Positions 50,619 through 59,351 of a DNA stretch of 64,000 bases are shown here, piece by piece. Source of the DNA: Leucobacter aridicollis (GTDB taxonomy: Bacteria; Actinomycetota; Actinomycetes; Actinomycetales; Microbacteriaceae). The notes below the pieces were generated by a model, which was not told where the DNA came from, searched no databases, and worked only from the letters and a program-made list of their open reading frames with translations. Positions within the stretch are counted from its first letter, which is position 1; the number at the start of each line of letters is the position of its first letter. The position numbers were made by a program, and so were the translations under genes. The stretch lies in assembly GCF_013409595.1 (NCBI RefSeq), contig NZ_JACCBD010000001.1, forward strand, positions 186,001-250,000, in the 5' to 3' direction.

Positions 50619-50783
50619 TTATGCGGCGCGCTTGCCTGCGGGCTTCTTGGCCTCAAACACGAGACGCCCTTTTCGGGCAGTTTCCCGGGCAGCAAAAGAA
50701 CCGGTCTTGGGATCTTTCGCGAGACGAATCGTGTAGTGCGAATCCTTGGGCCCGCGTGACTGCGTTGTCTTAGTCTCCGCCAT
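50619..50783 (-). CDS. Small basic protein (54 aa) coupled to the SIR2-GAF gene
   Basis: The product is 54 aa and rich in Lys, Arg and Thr: AETKTTQSRGPKDSHYTIRL, then DPKTGSFAARETARKGRLVF. It is probably a folded nucleic-acid- or protein-binding small protein. AGGAGGAG is 3-4 nt before its ATG and lies inside the last codons of the SIR2-GAF gene; the frames overlap by 14 bp, so translation is coupled. Short conserved proteins like this occur in Microbacteriaceae as far as I recall, without known function. It may be a partner or antidote of the upstream protein (inference). Confidence 0.75.
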   Translation of the reverse strand: MAETKTTQSRGPKDSHYTIRLAKDPKTGSFAARETARKGRLVFEAKKPAGKRAA

Positions 50784-52227
50784 GATCTCCTCCTCGCTTG
50801 ACACTCATTGTACTCGCTGAGGCTGCGAAGCCAACGCCTGATATTCGTTTGCTCCATTCTGCGCTTAGCTCCTGCGCGATGCCTGCCCATTGTGCACGAA
50901 GGCTGGCGACGGAGTTAGCCGTTCGTGCCACGGCGAAGGTAAGCACCGCAGCGCACACGCGGGGGTGCACGCCGTCCGACACGAACACGGGAATCGCAAG
51001 CACAGAGTGCCATTTTGGGGAAGAATGCTGGCGAGCATCGACCGCTCGCAGCTGCACTTCTTCGGTAGCGAGGGTTTGTCCGGCAATCCAGGGGCTGTCG
51101 TGCCCGATGGGAACTCGCTTGAACTGGTCAGGGCTCCGATAATGGCCTTCGGCAGTCGCCCACCGAACGAGTTCGCTCTGTCCGTTAGCCAACCAAAATG
51201 TGCTCCGCACGGGCATCTTGCCAAACACGTGTTTCAGACGTCGCGCAGCAGCGCTGAGAGCCTCGGAGAACTCGACCTGCAGTTCTGCGAACCGTTCATT
51301 GTGTCTTCGGAAGGTGGCAATTGCTCGACCCTTCGGCGCGACGTATCCAGAGTGACCTGCTGTCGGAAGCTCGCGAACAATGAGCGCAATGTCGGAGAAA
51401 TCGTGCAACGTCAGTGCAGAAAGGCCGATTGACTCCCACTGTTCTTGGAGCGCGGGGCGGACTTCCTTGAACGTTTGCGAGTCCAGCCTGAGGCCCTCCC
51501 GAACGATCGTGACGAGGGCGGGATTGCTGCTCGACGGGAGGGCTTTGTGAAGCCAATGCCGGAGATCCGGGTCGCGGTAAGTTGAACCCGTGAGGAGCAA
51601 TGGTCCGCGGTCCAACGCTTGGGTGAGGTACTCGAGTTGCCACGGGGAGTTTTCCGCGAGTAGTTCCGCGTAATCTCGGTACGTGACCACCATCTCGTGA
51701 TTGCGATGAGCGCCGTAGTCTGTGGATTCGAGTGCGCCGTGCAGATGCGCGACCGATGCGTTAGCGCTCTGGAAATCGTAGGCTGAGGTCGCCACCCGGA
51801 TTTCATCAACGCCAGCGGCCAACAGCGCTTCTTCGAGGAGGGTGTCAAAGTTGAGCGTCGCGAGTGACGTGCGGTGAGGGAACTGCGTGTAATGCGCAGC
51901 GATTGCAAGATGAAGCGGTGAGGGGCGCAGCGGTCCATCGAGCCCGGAGTACAGTGCTTCGCCCACGAGCTGGCTCCATTCCTCCGCTGCTCGAGTGCGT
52001 GCAGCTTCGAGGAGGAATGAAGGGTCCTGGGCCTCGATGAGTGTCCTCGCTGCGTGCTCCGAAGGAACCACTCCCGTGCGCACAGCAAGGCGTGTGGTGA
52101 GGGTATTCCAATCGGGCAGACCAGACGGCGCGGAGGCACCAGCGCCAATAACGAACGTGAGGTGTGAGGTGTCTGTGATGGCGCGAAAGTGCGCCATTAC
52201 CTCGGCGTCGATGTCTGGGGCGCTCAT
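50770..52227 (-). CDS. SIR2-domain protein with C-terminal GAF-like domain
   Basis: The product is 485 aa. The SIR2 half shows FVIGAGASAPSGLPDW (residues 25-40), LATLNFDTLLEEAL with Asn126 and Asp128, VAHLHGALES with the candidate catalytic His163, and LLLTGSTYRDPDLRHWL, the pattern of SIR2 NAD-hydrolysing effectors in bacterial defence. Residues about 315-470 look like a GAF sensor: VRSTFWLANGQSELVRWATA, then SPWIAGQTLA, then WHSVLAIPVFVSDG and AAVLTFAVA. Start ATG 52227 has no good ribosome site; a start further upstream is possible. The gene is less G/C-biased than its neighbours. It follows ppk2 by 16 bp and overlaps a small basic-protein gene. A NADase role triggered by a ligand at the GAF domain is inference. 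Confidence 0.82.
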   Translation of the reverse strand: MSAPDIDAEVMAHFRAITDTSHLTFVIGAGASAPSGLPDWNTLTTRLAVRTGVVPSEHAARTLIEAQDPSFLLEAARTRAAEEWSQLVGEALYSGLDGPLRPSPLHLAIAAHYTQFPHRTSLATLNFDTLLEEALLAAGVDEIRVATSAYDFQSANASVAHLHGALESTDYGAHRNHEMVVTYRDYAELLAENSPWQLEYLTQALDRGPLLLTGSTYRDPDLRHWLHKALPSSSNPALVTIVREGLRLDSQTFKEVRPALQEQWESIGLSALTLHDFSDIALIVRELPTAGHSGYVAPKGRAIATFRRHNERFAELQVEFSEALSAAARRLKHVFGKMPVRSTFWLANGQSELVRWATAEGHYRSPDQFKRVPIGHDSPWIAGQTLATEEVQLRAVDARQHSSPKWHSVLAIPVFVSDGVHPRVCAAVLTFAVARTANSVASLRAQWAGIAQELSAEWSKRISGVGFAASASTMSVKRGGDHGGD

Positions 52228-52243
52228 CAGGGCTGTGCTGCTG

Positions 52244-53197
52244 TCAGTTCCCGTTGACCACCGGGAAGGTGCCCGTGGGCGTCTCACCATCGTCGTAGAC
52301 GTCGGCGGGGGAGCCGATGATCTTGGCGTCTGGCGTGCCGACGACGTCGAGGTCCTTCCCCGGGTAGTCGAACTTCGCGAGCACCCAGCGCATGGCCTCG
52401 AGGCGGGCGCGCTTCTTGTCGTTCGACTTCACGACGGTCCACGGCGCGTGCGGCGTGTCAGTGTAGAAGAACATCGCCTCCTTCGCGCGGGTGTAGTCGT
52501 CCCACTTGTCGAGGCTCGCGAGGTCCGTCGGAGACAGCTTCCACTGCTTCACCTTGTCCTGCGACCGCGACGTGAAGCGGGCGCGCTGCTCGGCCTTCCC
52601 GACGGAGAACCAGAATTTCACGAGGTGGATGCCCGAGTTCACGAGCAGCTCCTCGAAATCGGGCGCTGACCGCGTGAACTCGAGGTACTGCTGCGGGGTG
52701 CAGTAACCCATGACGCGCTCGACGCCCGCCCGGTTGTACCAGGAGCGGTCGAACATGACGATCTCGCCCGCGGCCGGCAGGTGCGCAACGTAGCGCTGGA
52801 AGTACCACTGCGTCTGCTCGCGGTCGGTCGGGATCTCGAGCGCCACGACGCGCGCGCCGCGCGGGTTCATGTGCTCGGTGAACCGCTTGATCGCACCGCC
52901 CTTGCCCGCGGCGTCGCGTCCCTCGAAGATGATGACGATCTTCTCGCCCGACTCCTTCACCCACGCCTGCAGCTTGAGCAGCTCGATCTGCAGCTTGCGT
53001 TTGGCCTTCTCGTACTCTTTGCGGCCGAGCTTCTCGTCGTACGGGTAGCCGTGCCGCCAGGGCGCGTCCGGCGAGTCGTCGCCGGCGTCGTCGCCCCCGA
53101 GGAGTTCCTCGAGTTCGTCGATCTCGGGGGTGATGTCGACCTGGCCGGCATCAGCCATGTCGAACTCGGGCGTCGGATTGGTGGGCTGATCGCTCAT
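52244..53197 (-). CDS. ppk2: Polyphosphate kinase 2
   Basis: The product is 317 aa. Walker A IIFEGRDAAGKGGAIKRFTE and Walker-B-like EIVMFDRSWYNRAGVERVMG define the PPK2 family, which transfers phosphate between polyphosphate and nucleoside di- or monophosphates. An acidic N-terminal extension (about residues 1-50) precedes the core; the family core is complete. AAGGAG lies 5 nt before ATG 53197. It lies 34 bp after csoR and just before the SIR2-GAF gene on the same strand. Confidence 0.95.
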   Translation of the reverse strand: MSDQPTNPTPEFDMADAGQVDITPEIDELEELLGGDDAGDDSPDAPWRHGYPYDEKLGRKEYEKAKRKLQIELLKLQAWVKESGEKIVIIFEGRDAAGKGGAIKRFTEHMNPRGARVVALEIPTDREQTQWYFQRYVAHLPAAGEIVMFDRSWYNRAGVERVMGYCTPQQYLEFTRSAPDFEELLVNSGIHLVKFWFSVGKAEQRARFTSRSQDKVKQWKLSPTDLASLDKWDDYTRAKEAMFFYTDTPHAPWTVVKSNDKKRARLEAMRWVLAKFDYPGKDLDVVGTPDAKIIGSPADVYDDGETPTGTFPVVNGN

Positions 53198-53231
53198 TGC
53201 GCTCCTTGTCTGTAGAGACCTGGCGCTTAAA

Positions 53232-53546
53232 TCATCCCACGAAGCGCGATATGGCCTGGGTCGCTTCGCGAAGTTTTTCCTGCGCGACCTCCCCGCCCTC
53301 CTCGGCAGCAGAGGCGACACAGTGCCGCAGGTGGTCGTCGAGCAGCGAGAGCGCTACGCGTTCGAGCGCTTTCGTCGCCGCGGAGACCTGCGTGAGGATG
53401 TCGATGCAGTACTTGTCCTCTTCGACCATGCGGTGAACGCCGCGCACCTGGCCTTCGGCACGACGGAGCCGCTTGAGCAGGTCTTCCTTGTGCCCAATGT
53501 AGCCGTGCTCGTGCCCCTCAGGCGCGTGTTCCTGCTGCTCACCCAT
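53232..53546 (-). CDS. CsoR/RcnR-family metal-sensing repressor
   Basis: The product is 104 aa. An all-helical DUF156 fold contains the copper-sensing triad Cys47, His72, Cys76 (YCIDIL and DDHLRHC), with a histidine-rich N-terminus (HAPEGHEHGYIGH). It would release DNA when Cu(I) binds. TAAAGT lies 6 nt before the ATG, so it is probably leaderless. No copper ATPase or chaperone gene is adjacent, so its targets are elsewhere or it regulates the ppk2-SIR2 genes downstream. Confidence 0.93.
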   Translation of the reverse strand: MGEQQEHAPEGHEHGYIGHKEDLLKRLRRAEGQVRGVHRMVEEDKYCIDILTQVSAATKALERVALSLLDDHLRHCVASAAEEGGEVAQEKLREATQAISRFVG

Positions 53547-53552
53547 ACGAGC

Positions 53553-53558
53553 ACTTTA
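53553..53558 (-). promoter_or_regulatory. -10 box of a leaderless promoter (csoR)
   Basis: TAAAGT on the minus strand lies 6 nt before the csoR-type ATG, in the 9-bp gap after the transporter gene. Confidence 0.4.
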
Positions 53559-54542
53559 CCCTGCCGGCGGGCCGGGCGGCTGCGCGTCCGGGCCGCCTCG
53601 GCGCTTGCCGCGCGAACTCCGGACGAGCTGCACCGTGCCGCCGACGACGAGGATCAAGACGGCGCCCCACACGGCCATGTACATGGGCCACTCGCCGCTT
53701 GCGATGCGCTCGCCGATGAGGAGCGACGCGACGACGAGGAGGGCGGGCTCGAGGTAGCTCATCAGCCCGAAGATGCTGATGCTCAGGAACCGGGAGGCGA
53801 GGAGGTAGCAGATCAGCGCGAAGCCGCTCCAGAGCGCGAAGGCGGGAGCGAGCCACATCAGCGCGGGGTTCTCGGCGAGGGTGCGCCCGTTCGTGACCTC
53901 CGCGATGACGAGCCACAGGGCGAAGGGCGCGAGCACGAGGAACTCCCAGAACATGCCGCCAAGGTGGTTGATGTTCAGGGCGCGGCGCAACACGAAGTAG
54001 ACGGGGTAGCCGAGCGCAACGAGCAGTGTCTCCCACGATACCGAGCCGACGCGAATGATCTCCCAGACGACGCCAACCGCCGCGACGCCAGCTGCGAGCC
54101 AGTGCCACCAGAGCAGCGTGTCACGGTAGAGGAAGCGGCCGACGATGACGAGGATGAGCGGCAGCAGGAAGTAGCCGAGCGCGACGTGGAGGCCACGGCC
54201 GTGCAGGGGAGCCCAGCTGAACACCCAGAGCTGCGCGGCGACGAGGAGCCCGCAGATCAGGATCGGCACGATCAGCACCGGCCGTCGCCGCAGCCGGATC
54301 CAGATGTCAGCGATGAGCTGCTGCTGCCGGAACGCCGCAAGGGTCAGCAGAATAAGCGGCAGCGTGAAGAGGTTGCGGATACCCCACAGGGACTCGGCCG
54401 ATGCCGGCGCGAGTGTGGGCGTGATGAAGTAGATTCCGGCAAAGCACAGCGACGAGATGACCGAGACAATGAGCCCGCGCTCGGTTGCGGAACGACCCGG
54501 GGATGCCCCGCCAGAAAACGACTTAGAGGTCGATTGCCCCAA
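53556..54542 (-). CDS. EamA/RarD-type drug-metabolite transporter
   Basis: The product is 328 aa with ten hydrophobic segments and the RarD order: GLIVSVISSLCFAGIYFITP, then NLFTLPLILLTLAAFR, then GYPVYFVLRRALN, and ISIFGLMSYLEPALLVVAS near the end. The family exports metabolites, and chloramphenicol sensitivity is the old RarD phenotype. Start is the TTG at 54540-54542, with GGAG 6 nt upstream, inside the GNAT 3' end (20-bp overlap). The tail is Pro/Gly-rich. Confidence 0.88.
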   Translation of the reverse strand: MGQSTSKSFSGGASPGRSATERGLIVSVISSLCFAGIYFITPTLAPASAESLWGIRNLFTLPLILLTLAAFRQQQLIADIWIRLRRRPVLIVPILICGLLVAAQLWVFSWAPLHGRGLHVALGYFLLPLILVIVGRFLYRDTLLWWHWLAAGVAAVGVVWEIIRVGSVSWETLLVALGYPVYFVLRRALNINHLGGMFWEFLVLAPFALWLVIAEVTNGRTLAENPALMWLAPAFALWSGFALICYLLASRFLSISIFGLMSYLEPALLVVASLLIGERIASGEWPMYMAVWGAVLILVVGGTVQLVRSSRGKRRGGPDAQPPGPPAG

Positions 54543-54975
54543 TGACTTCTCCGTAAGGGGTTTCGCCTACGGGAGTGAAGCCGATGTGCAGGAAGAACTC
54601 TTCGGGACCCTCGGCACCGCGCTCCCAGAGCACGGTGAGACGGCCGACCTCGCGGCGCTTTGCCTCGTCGATGAGCGCGGTGACCGCGAAGGTGCCGACG
54701 CCCTGGCCCTGCACGTCTGCCTCGACGTTGATCCGCCAGAGCGCCGCACGGAACTCCTCCTGCGGGGCGTCTGGGTCGAAGTTACCGTGGATGAACCCGA
54801 CGACCTTGTCATCGAGCAGCACGACGCGCTGCCAGGCGCTCTCCGCCGGGGTGACCGCGGCGGCTGCGGCGTAGGAGACAGGCGTGATGAACTGCTCCTG
54901 GCCGGGCTTCAGGCCAAGGGTGTTCACCGCAACGATCGTCGCTGCAGAGAGTTCTTCTAGTCGCAGTTCACTCAT
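54523..54975 (-). CDS. GNAT-family N-acetyltransferase
   Basis: The product is 150 aa. The acetyl-CoA-binding loop is INVEADVQGQGVGTFAVTAL, with VGFIHGNF and EEFFLHIGFTPVGE on either side, resembling BltD/PaiA-type spermidine acetyltransferases. The substrate is not known. TAGCCT lies 6 nt before ATG 54975 with no Shine-Dalgarno, so it is probably leaderless. It overlaps the transporter gene downstream; the two may export or detoxify the same amine. Confidence 0.9.
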   Translation of the reverse strand: MSELRLEELSAATIVAVNTLGLKPGQEQFITPVSYAAAAAVTPAESAWQRVVLLDDKVVGFIHGNFDPDAPQEEFRAALWRINVEADVQGQGVGTFAVTALIDEAKRREVGRLTVLWERGAEGPEEFFLHIGFTPVGETPYGEVIGAIDL

Positions 54976-54981
54976 ACCAAC

Positions 54982-54987
54982 AGGCTA
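54982..54987 (-). promoter_or_regulatory. -10 box of a leaderless promoter (GNAT)
   Basis: TAGCCT on the minus strand lies 6 nt before the ATG at 54973-54975. Confidence 0.45.
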
Positions 54988-55015
54988 CCCTGCGAAGCCG
55001 TCTACGCAACTGTGA

Positions 55016-55924
55016 CTACTCATTTACTGCAATTGCTGCGCCGATTGCCGCTGCCGGCGATCCCTCTGGAAGGACCTGTAAGCGCTCCGGGAAGCGAAGC
55101 GCCGCAATAAATTCGGAGGCCGCAGCCCACTCGGCGAGCTGCGCACGAATCCCGTCGAACAGGGGAGCGCCGAGGAGGCGCAGGCCGCCGCCGACGACGA
55201 ACGCGCCGGGGTTCACGGTGAGCCCGAGCACCCGGATCGTCTGCGCTGCGCCGTCGATGAGGTACTCGAGGGCCTGCTTCGCGTCGGCGTCGCCAGCGGC
55301 GACCGCGGCGTTGAGCGTGCGACCGGGGTGCTCGCCGCCTGCGGGCCAGTGGGCCTTCAGCGCTGAGCCGCTCGCGACGGTCTCGAGGCAGCCGCGCTGG
55401 CCGCACGGGCAGGGGCGCATGCGCGGGTCAACCGCGAGGTGGCCGATCTCGCCGGCAAACCCGTCGGCCCCGCGGACGGGCGCGCCGTCGACGGTGACCC
55501 CAGCGGCGAGCCCGGTTCCGAGGTTGAGGTAGGCGACGGTCCCCTCGAGACGCATGATCGACGCGGCGCCGACCGCGGCGGCCGTCACGTCGTTGTCCAC
55601 GGACACGGGCAGGTCGATGGCGGCTGCGAGTTCGGGGCCGAGCGCGAGTGAGGAGAGCCCCATGTTGTAGGCGTTGCGCACCGTGCCGGTGGCGCGGTCG
55701 ACCTGGCCTGGGATCCCGATCCCGACCCCTGCGAACTCCGCGCGCGCGAGCCCGGATTCGCCGATGAGGCGTGCGACGATGTCGCCGCTCGCCTGGAGCA
55801 CGCCGGTGGGTCCTGGGACCGTGGGGACGAGAGCGCGGGCGACGATGTCGCCGGCGGGATCGAGCGCGATGCCCTCGATCTTCGTGCCGCCGATGTCGAG
55901 GCCAATGCGCGGGGAGGGGGTCAT
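55016..55924 (-). CDS. ROK-family sugar kinase, probable N-acetylglucosamine kinase
   Basis: The product is 302 aa. The N-terminal ATP loop is RIGLDIGGTKIEGIALD, the active-site block VSVDNDVTAAAVGA, and the ROK zinc motif GHLAVDPRMRPCPCGQRGCLE. No helix-turn-helix is present, so it is a kinase. Its ATG overlaps the NagZ stop (ATGA). It would phosphorylate GlcNAc released by NagZ to GlcNAc-6-P, the substrate of NagA. Glucose is an alternative. Confidence 0.92.
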   Translation of the reverse strand: MTPSPRIGLDIGGTKIEGIALDPAGDIVARALVPTVPGPTGVLQASGDIVARLIGESGLARAEFAGVGIGIPGQVDRATGTVRNAYNMGLSSLALGPELAAAIDLPVSVDNDVTAAAVGAASIMRLEGTVAYLNLGTGLAAGVTVDGAPVRGADGFAGEIGHLAVDPRMRPCPCGQRGCLETVASGSALKAHWPAGGEHPGRTLNAAVAAGDADAKQALEYLIDGAAQTIRVLGLTVNPGAFVVGGGLRLLGAPLFDGIRAQLAEWAAASEFIAALRFPERLQVLPEGSPAAAIGAAIAVNE

Positions 55925-57429
55925 GAAGGGGTACTTTCGAGAAGATCGATGAGCGCCGCACCGACGAGGGCGGAGGAGCCGTATGTTGCGAGTGCAGCGT
56001 ACTCCGCGGCATGCTCCCCGGGCTCCGGGGCTGCCGGCCAGCCCATCTCGACGACGAGCACCGGGGTGCCAACCGCGAGGAGCGCGTCGATCCGGGCGAG
56101 CGCCGCCGGCGCGCGGTGCAGCTCGCGGCCGATGACGATGACGCCGCCTGCCGGGTACGCCTCGCTCGGGTCGAACTGCGTCCGCGCGCCGAACGCCGCG
56201 GCCTGCTCGCGCTGGCCGGGGAACGGGAGCGCTGCGGCGGCAAACGGCCCCCACGGCGCGAAGCCGACGGCCATGTTCGCCTCGGAGTCCACGCGCAGCA
56301 CGGCGGCGGCTGGGTGGTCGCGCGCCCACTCGCGCGCGGCGGCCGCGCCGTCGAACGAATCCGCGATCCGCGCGAGCTCGGCCGGGGTGATCGCCTCGCG
56401 CGGCGCGCTGCCGGTGTCCGCGCGGGCGACGGCCGTTGCCCGCGGGCCGGCGGCGTCACCGAGCGCGCGCACCCGGCCTGCGGCGTCGGAGATCCTGTCG
56501 GCGTCGAGCCGGCCATCCTCGACGGCCGCCGCGACGTGCGCCACGATCTCCATGAGCTGTTCGTGCGTCGTGTCGACGCCGACGCAGAGCAGGTCGCAGC
56601 CTGCGGCGAGGGCGCGCACCGCGGCCTCGGGGATGCCGATCTCGCCGCTCGCGCCCTGCATGTCGAGCGCGTCAGAGACGACGACGCCGGTGAACGCGAG
56701 CTCGCCGCGCAGCAGGTCCTGCAGGATCAGCGGGCTGAATGTCGCCGGGACGGACCCGTCGAGCGCGGTGAGCACGATGTGGGAGGTCATGACCGAGCGG
56801 GCGCCGGCGGCGAAGGCCGCGCCGAACGGGGGCAGATCGCGCTCGCCGAGCAGCTCGCGGGACGCGGTCACCGTTGGAAGCTCGTGGTGCGAGTCCTGTC
56901 CGGTGTCGCCGTGGCCGGGGAAGTGCTTCGGGCACGCGACGGCGCCCTCGCCCTCGAGGCCGCGCACCCACGCCGCGACGTGGCGGGACGCGAGCTCCGG
57001 CGTCGGGCCGAAGCTCCGGGTGCCGATGACGGGGTTGAGCGGGTTGCTGTTCACGTCCGCAACCGGGCCAAGCGCGAGATTGAAGCCGGCGCTGAGGATC
57101 TCGCGCGCGACGCGGCGACCGATCTCCTCCGAGTACGCCTCATCGTCGATGCGGCCCATCACGGCCGCGCCAGGATACGGCGATCCTTCGAGGTAGCTCA
57201 GCCGAGTGACCTCGCCGCCCTCCTCGTCGATTGCGAGGAGCGCGGTCGGCGCGAGCTCGCGGAGGGCGAGTCCGAGCGAGCGCAGCTGCTCGCGGTCGCG
57301 CACGTTGTTGCCGTAGACGCAGGCCGACGCGAGGCCAGCGTCGAACGCCTCCGAAAGCCAGGCGGGCGGCTCGAAGCCGACGAAACCGGGCATGAGTGTG
57401 GCGAGGATGTCGCGCCGAAGCTCGCTCAT
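55921..57429 (-). CDS. nagZ: Glycoside hydrolase family 3 beta-N-acetylhexosaminidase
   Basis: The product is 502 aa. The GH3 N-acetylhexosaminidase signature ACPKHFPGHGDTGQDSHHEL is complete, and FTGVVVSDALDMQGA holds the catalytic Asp. The first domain is followed by an extra domain of about 170 residues, as in two-domain NagZ/chitobiase types. There is no signal peptide, so it probably cleaves imported chitobiose or wall fragments inside the cell. ATG 57429 overlaps the permease stop (ATGA). Confidence 0.94.
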   Translation of the reverse strand: MSELRRDILATLMPGFVGFEPPAWLSEAFDAGLASACVYGNNVRDREQLRSLGLALRELAPTALLAIDEEGGEVTRLSYLEGSPYPGAAVMGRIDDEAYSEEIGRRVAREILSAGFNLALGPVADVNSNPLNPVIGTRSFGPTPELASRHVAAWVRGLEGEGAVACPKHFPGHGDTGQDSHHELPTVTASRELLGERDLPPFGAAFAAGARSVMTSHIVLTALDGSVPATFSPLILQDLLRGELAFTGVVVSDALDMQGASGEIGIPEAAVRALAAGCDLLCVGVDTTHEQLMEIVAHVAAAVEDGRLDADRISDAAGRVRALGDAAGPRATAVARADTGSAPREAITPAELARIADSFDGAAAAREWARDHPAAAVLRVDSEANMAVGFAPWGPFAAAALPFPGQREQAAAFGARTQFDPSEAYPAGGVIVIGRELHRAPAALARIDALLAVGTPVLVVEMGWPAAPEPGEHAAEYAALATYGSSALVGAALIDLLESTPS

Positions 57430-58346
57430 CCCTTCACCGCCCCGCTCACGAGACCGCTCGTCATGCGGCCCTGAACGAACATGAAGAAGATGATCACGGG
57501 CACCGCGACGAGCGTCGACGCGGCCATGACCTGGCCCCAGTCGATCGCGGTGCTCGCGGACTGCTGAATGAAGCCGCGCAGCCAGAGCGGCAGCGTCTTG
57601 TTGTCGGCGTCGAGGAGCACGAGCGCGACAGTGAACTCGTTCCAGGCCTGCAGGAACGCGTAGATGCCGCTGGCAACCAGGCCGGGGGCGAGCAGCGGGA
57701 ACGTAATGCGGAGGAACGCCTGAGTGCGGCTCAGGCCGTCCACCATCGCCGCCTCCTCGAGGTCAGCGGGGATGCCGGCGACGAAGCCGCGAAGCATCCA
57801 GATCGTGAAGGGCACGACGGCCGCGATGTAGATAATGCTGACGCCGATGATCGAGTTCAGCAGCCCGAGGTTGCTCATGAGCTTGTACTGCGCGATGAAC
57901 ATGCCCTCGGCGGGCAGCATCTGGATAAACAGCACGGCGAGCACGAAGCTGCGGCGGCCCTTGAACCGGAAGCGGCTGATCGCGAGCGCGGCGAGGAACG
58001 CGAAGATGAGGCACACGACGACCACAATGGCCGCGATCGACAGGCTGATGCCGAGGGCCTTGAAGAACGAGCCGTCGGCGATCACGGCCTGGAAGTTCTT
58101 GAACGAGCCGCCAAACGGCAGGAGCGTCGGGGTCGTCTTCTCGAGGACGACGTTCGGCAGCATCGCCGAGTTCACCATCCAGTAGACGGGGAACGCCCAG
58201 ACGACGGCGAGGAGGACGCCAACGATGTTGAGCACGATTCGCCACGGCTTGCCGGTGCGAAGGCGGCCGCGCGCGGAGACGACGTCGACGGGGGCCGTCA
58301 TCGTGGTGGTGCGGGGTGCGGAACCCGCGAGTGAGGCCTGGCTCAT
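57426..58346 (-). CDS. Amino-sugar ABC transporter permease (MalG/DasC type)
   Basis: The product is 306 aa with six helices and the EAA loop GIPADLEEAAMVDGLSRTQ. It overlaps its partner permease (ATGA at 58343-58346) and nagZ. The operon order binding protein, MalF, MalG, NagZ matches DasABC-like chitobiose import loci. No ATPase gene is present. Confidence 0.95.
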   Translation of the reverse strand: MSQASLAGSAPRTTTMTAPVDVVSARGRLRTGKPWRIVLNIVGVLLAVVWAFPVYWMVNSAMLPNVVLEKTTPTLLPFGGSFKNFQAVIADGSFFKALGISLSIAAIVVVVCLIFAFLAALAISRFRFKGRRSFVLAVLFIQMLPAEGMFIAQYKLMSNLGLLNSIIGVSIIYIAAVVPFTIWMLRGFVAGIPADLEEAAMVDGLSRTQAFLRITFPLLAPGLVASGIYAFLQAWNEFTVALVLLDADNKTLPLWLRGFIQQSASTAIDWGQVMAASTLVAVPVIIFFMFVQGRMTSGLVSGAVKG

Positions 58347-59317
58347 GACTCGTCGTCCTCCTTGATGAGATTGCGGACGTACGCCCAGCTCAGCGCGATG
58401 GTGAGCAGCAGCACGAAGATGGACATGGCGCTCGCCATTGCGAAGTCTGAGGAGCCGACGCCGAGCTGGTAGATGTAGGTGCCGAGCACGTCGGTCTTCG
58501 ACGCGATCGAGCCGCGGTCCTGCAGCAGCTTGATTTGGGTGAAGACACGGAGGTCCCAGATGATCTGGAGCAGCATGACGATGCCGAGGATCGGCTTGAT
58601 GATCGGGACGATGATGAGGCGGAGGCGCTGCCACGGGCTCGCGCCGTCCATCTGGGCAGCCTCGAGCACCTCGCCGGGCACCTGGGTGAGGCCTGCGTAG
58701 ACGGAGAAGGCGACGAAGGGGACGCTCATCCAGACGACGATGATGAGCGCGACGGCGAAGAAGCTCAGGGGCTCCTGCAGCCAGTTGTGGCCGTTGAAGG
58801 GGAGTCCGAGGTTCGTGAGCAGCCAGTTGACGAGGCCGCGGCGCCAGTCGAAGATCCATTTCCAGATGGTCATCGCGGCGACGACCGGGGTGGCCCAGGC
58901 GAGCAGCAGCGCGATCTGCAGCGTGAGGCGGACGCCCTTCGACGCCGCCTGCATGAGGAGCGCCAGGCCGATGCCGATCACCATGGTGACGGAGGCTGCG
59001 GCCAGGCAGAAGAGCACCGAGCGCAGCACGACGAACCAGGTCGTCGGGTTGCCGAAGAGCGTCGCGTAGTTCTCGAACCAGACCCACTCGGGCGGTGCGC
59101 CGAACTGCTGGGCGAGCCCGAACTGCTGCATCGAGGTGATGAGCTGCCAGATCACCGGGTAGGCCATCGCGACGAGCACGATGATGCTTGCCGGCAGCAG
59201 CAGCATGTAGGGGGCGAGGCGGCGGCGGGGCTTCCGGGGGGCCGGGGCGGTGCCATCCGACGCGGCGGTGCTTTCGCGTGTTCCCGTGCCGACCGGTGGC
59301 GCTGTGTCGACGCTCAT
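58343..59317 (-). CDS. Amino-sugar ABC transporter permease (MalF/DasB type)
   Basis: The product is 324 aa. A basic proline-rich N-terminus precedes six helices; the EAA loop is VPGEVLEAAQMDGASPWQRL. AAGGAGAA precedes ATG 59317. It is separated from the binding-protein gene by 73 bp that contain a strong hairpin, which may lower its expression relative to the binding protein. Confidence 0.95.
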   Translation of the reverse strand: MSVDTAPPVGTGTRESTAASDGTAPAPRKPRRRLAPYMLLLPASIIVLVAMAYPVIWQLITSMQQFGLAQQFGAPPEWVWFENYATLFGNPTTWFVVLRSVLFCLAAASVTMVIGIGLALLMQAASKGVRLTLQIALLLAWATPVVAAMTIWKWIFDWRRGLVNWLLTNLGLPFNGHNWLQEPLSFFAVALIIVVWMSVPFVAFSVYAGLTQVPGEVLEAAQMDGASPWQRLRLIIVPIIKPILGIVMLLQIIWDLRVFTQIKLLQDRGSIASKTDVLGTYIYQLGVGSSDFAMASAMSIFVLLLTIALSWAYVRNLIKEDDES

Positions 59318-59351
59318 CGCGGTTCTCCTTGAAACGTTGTGGGGTGTGGAC

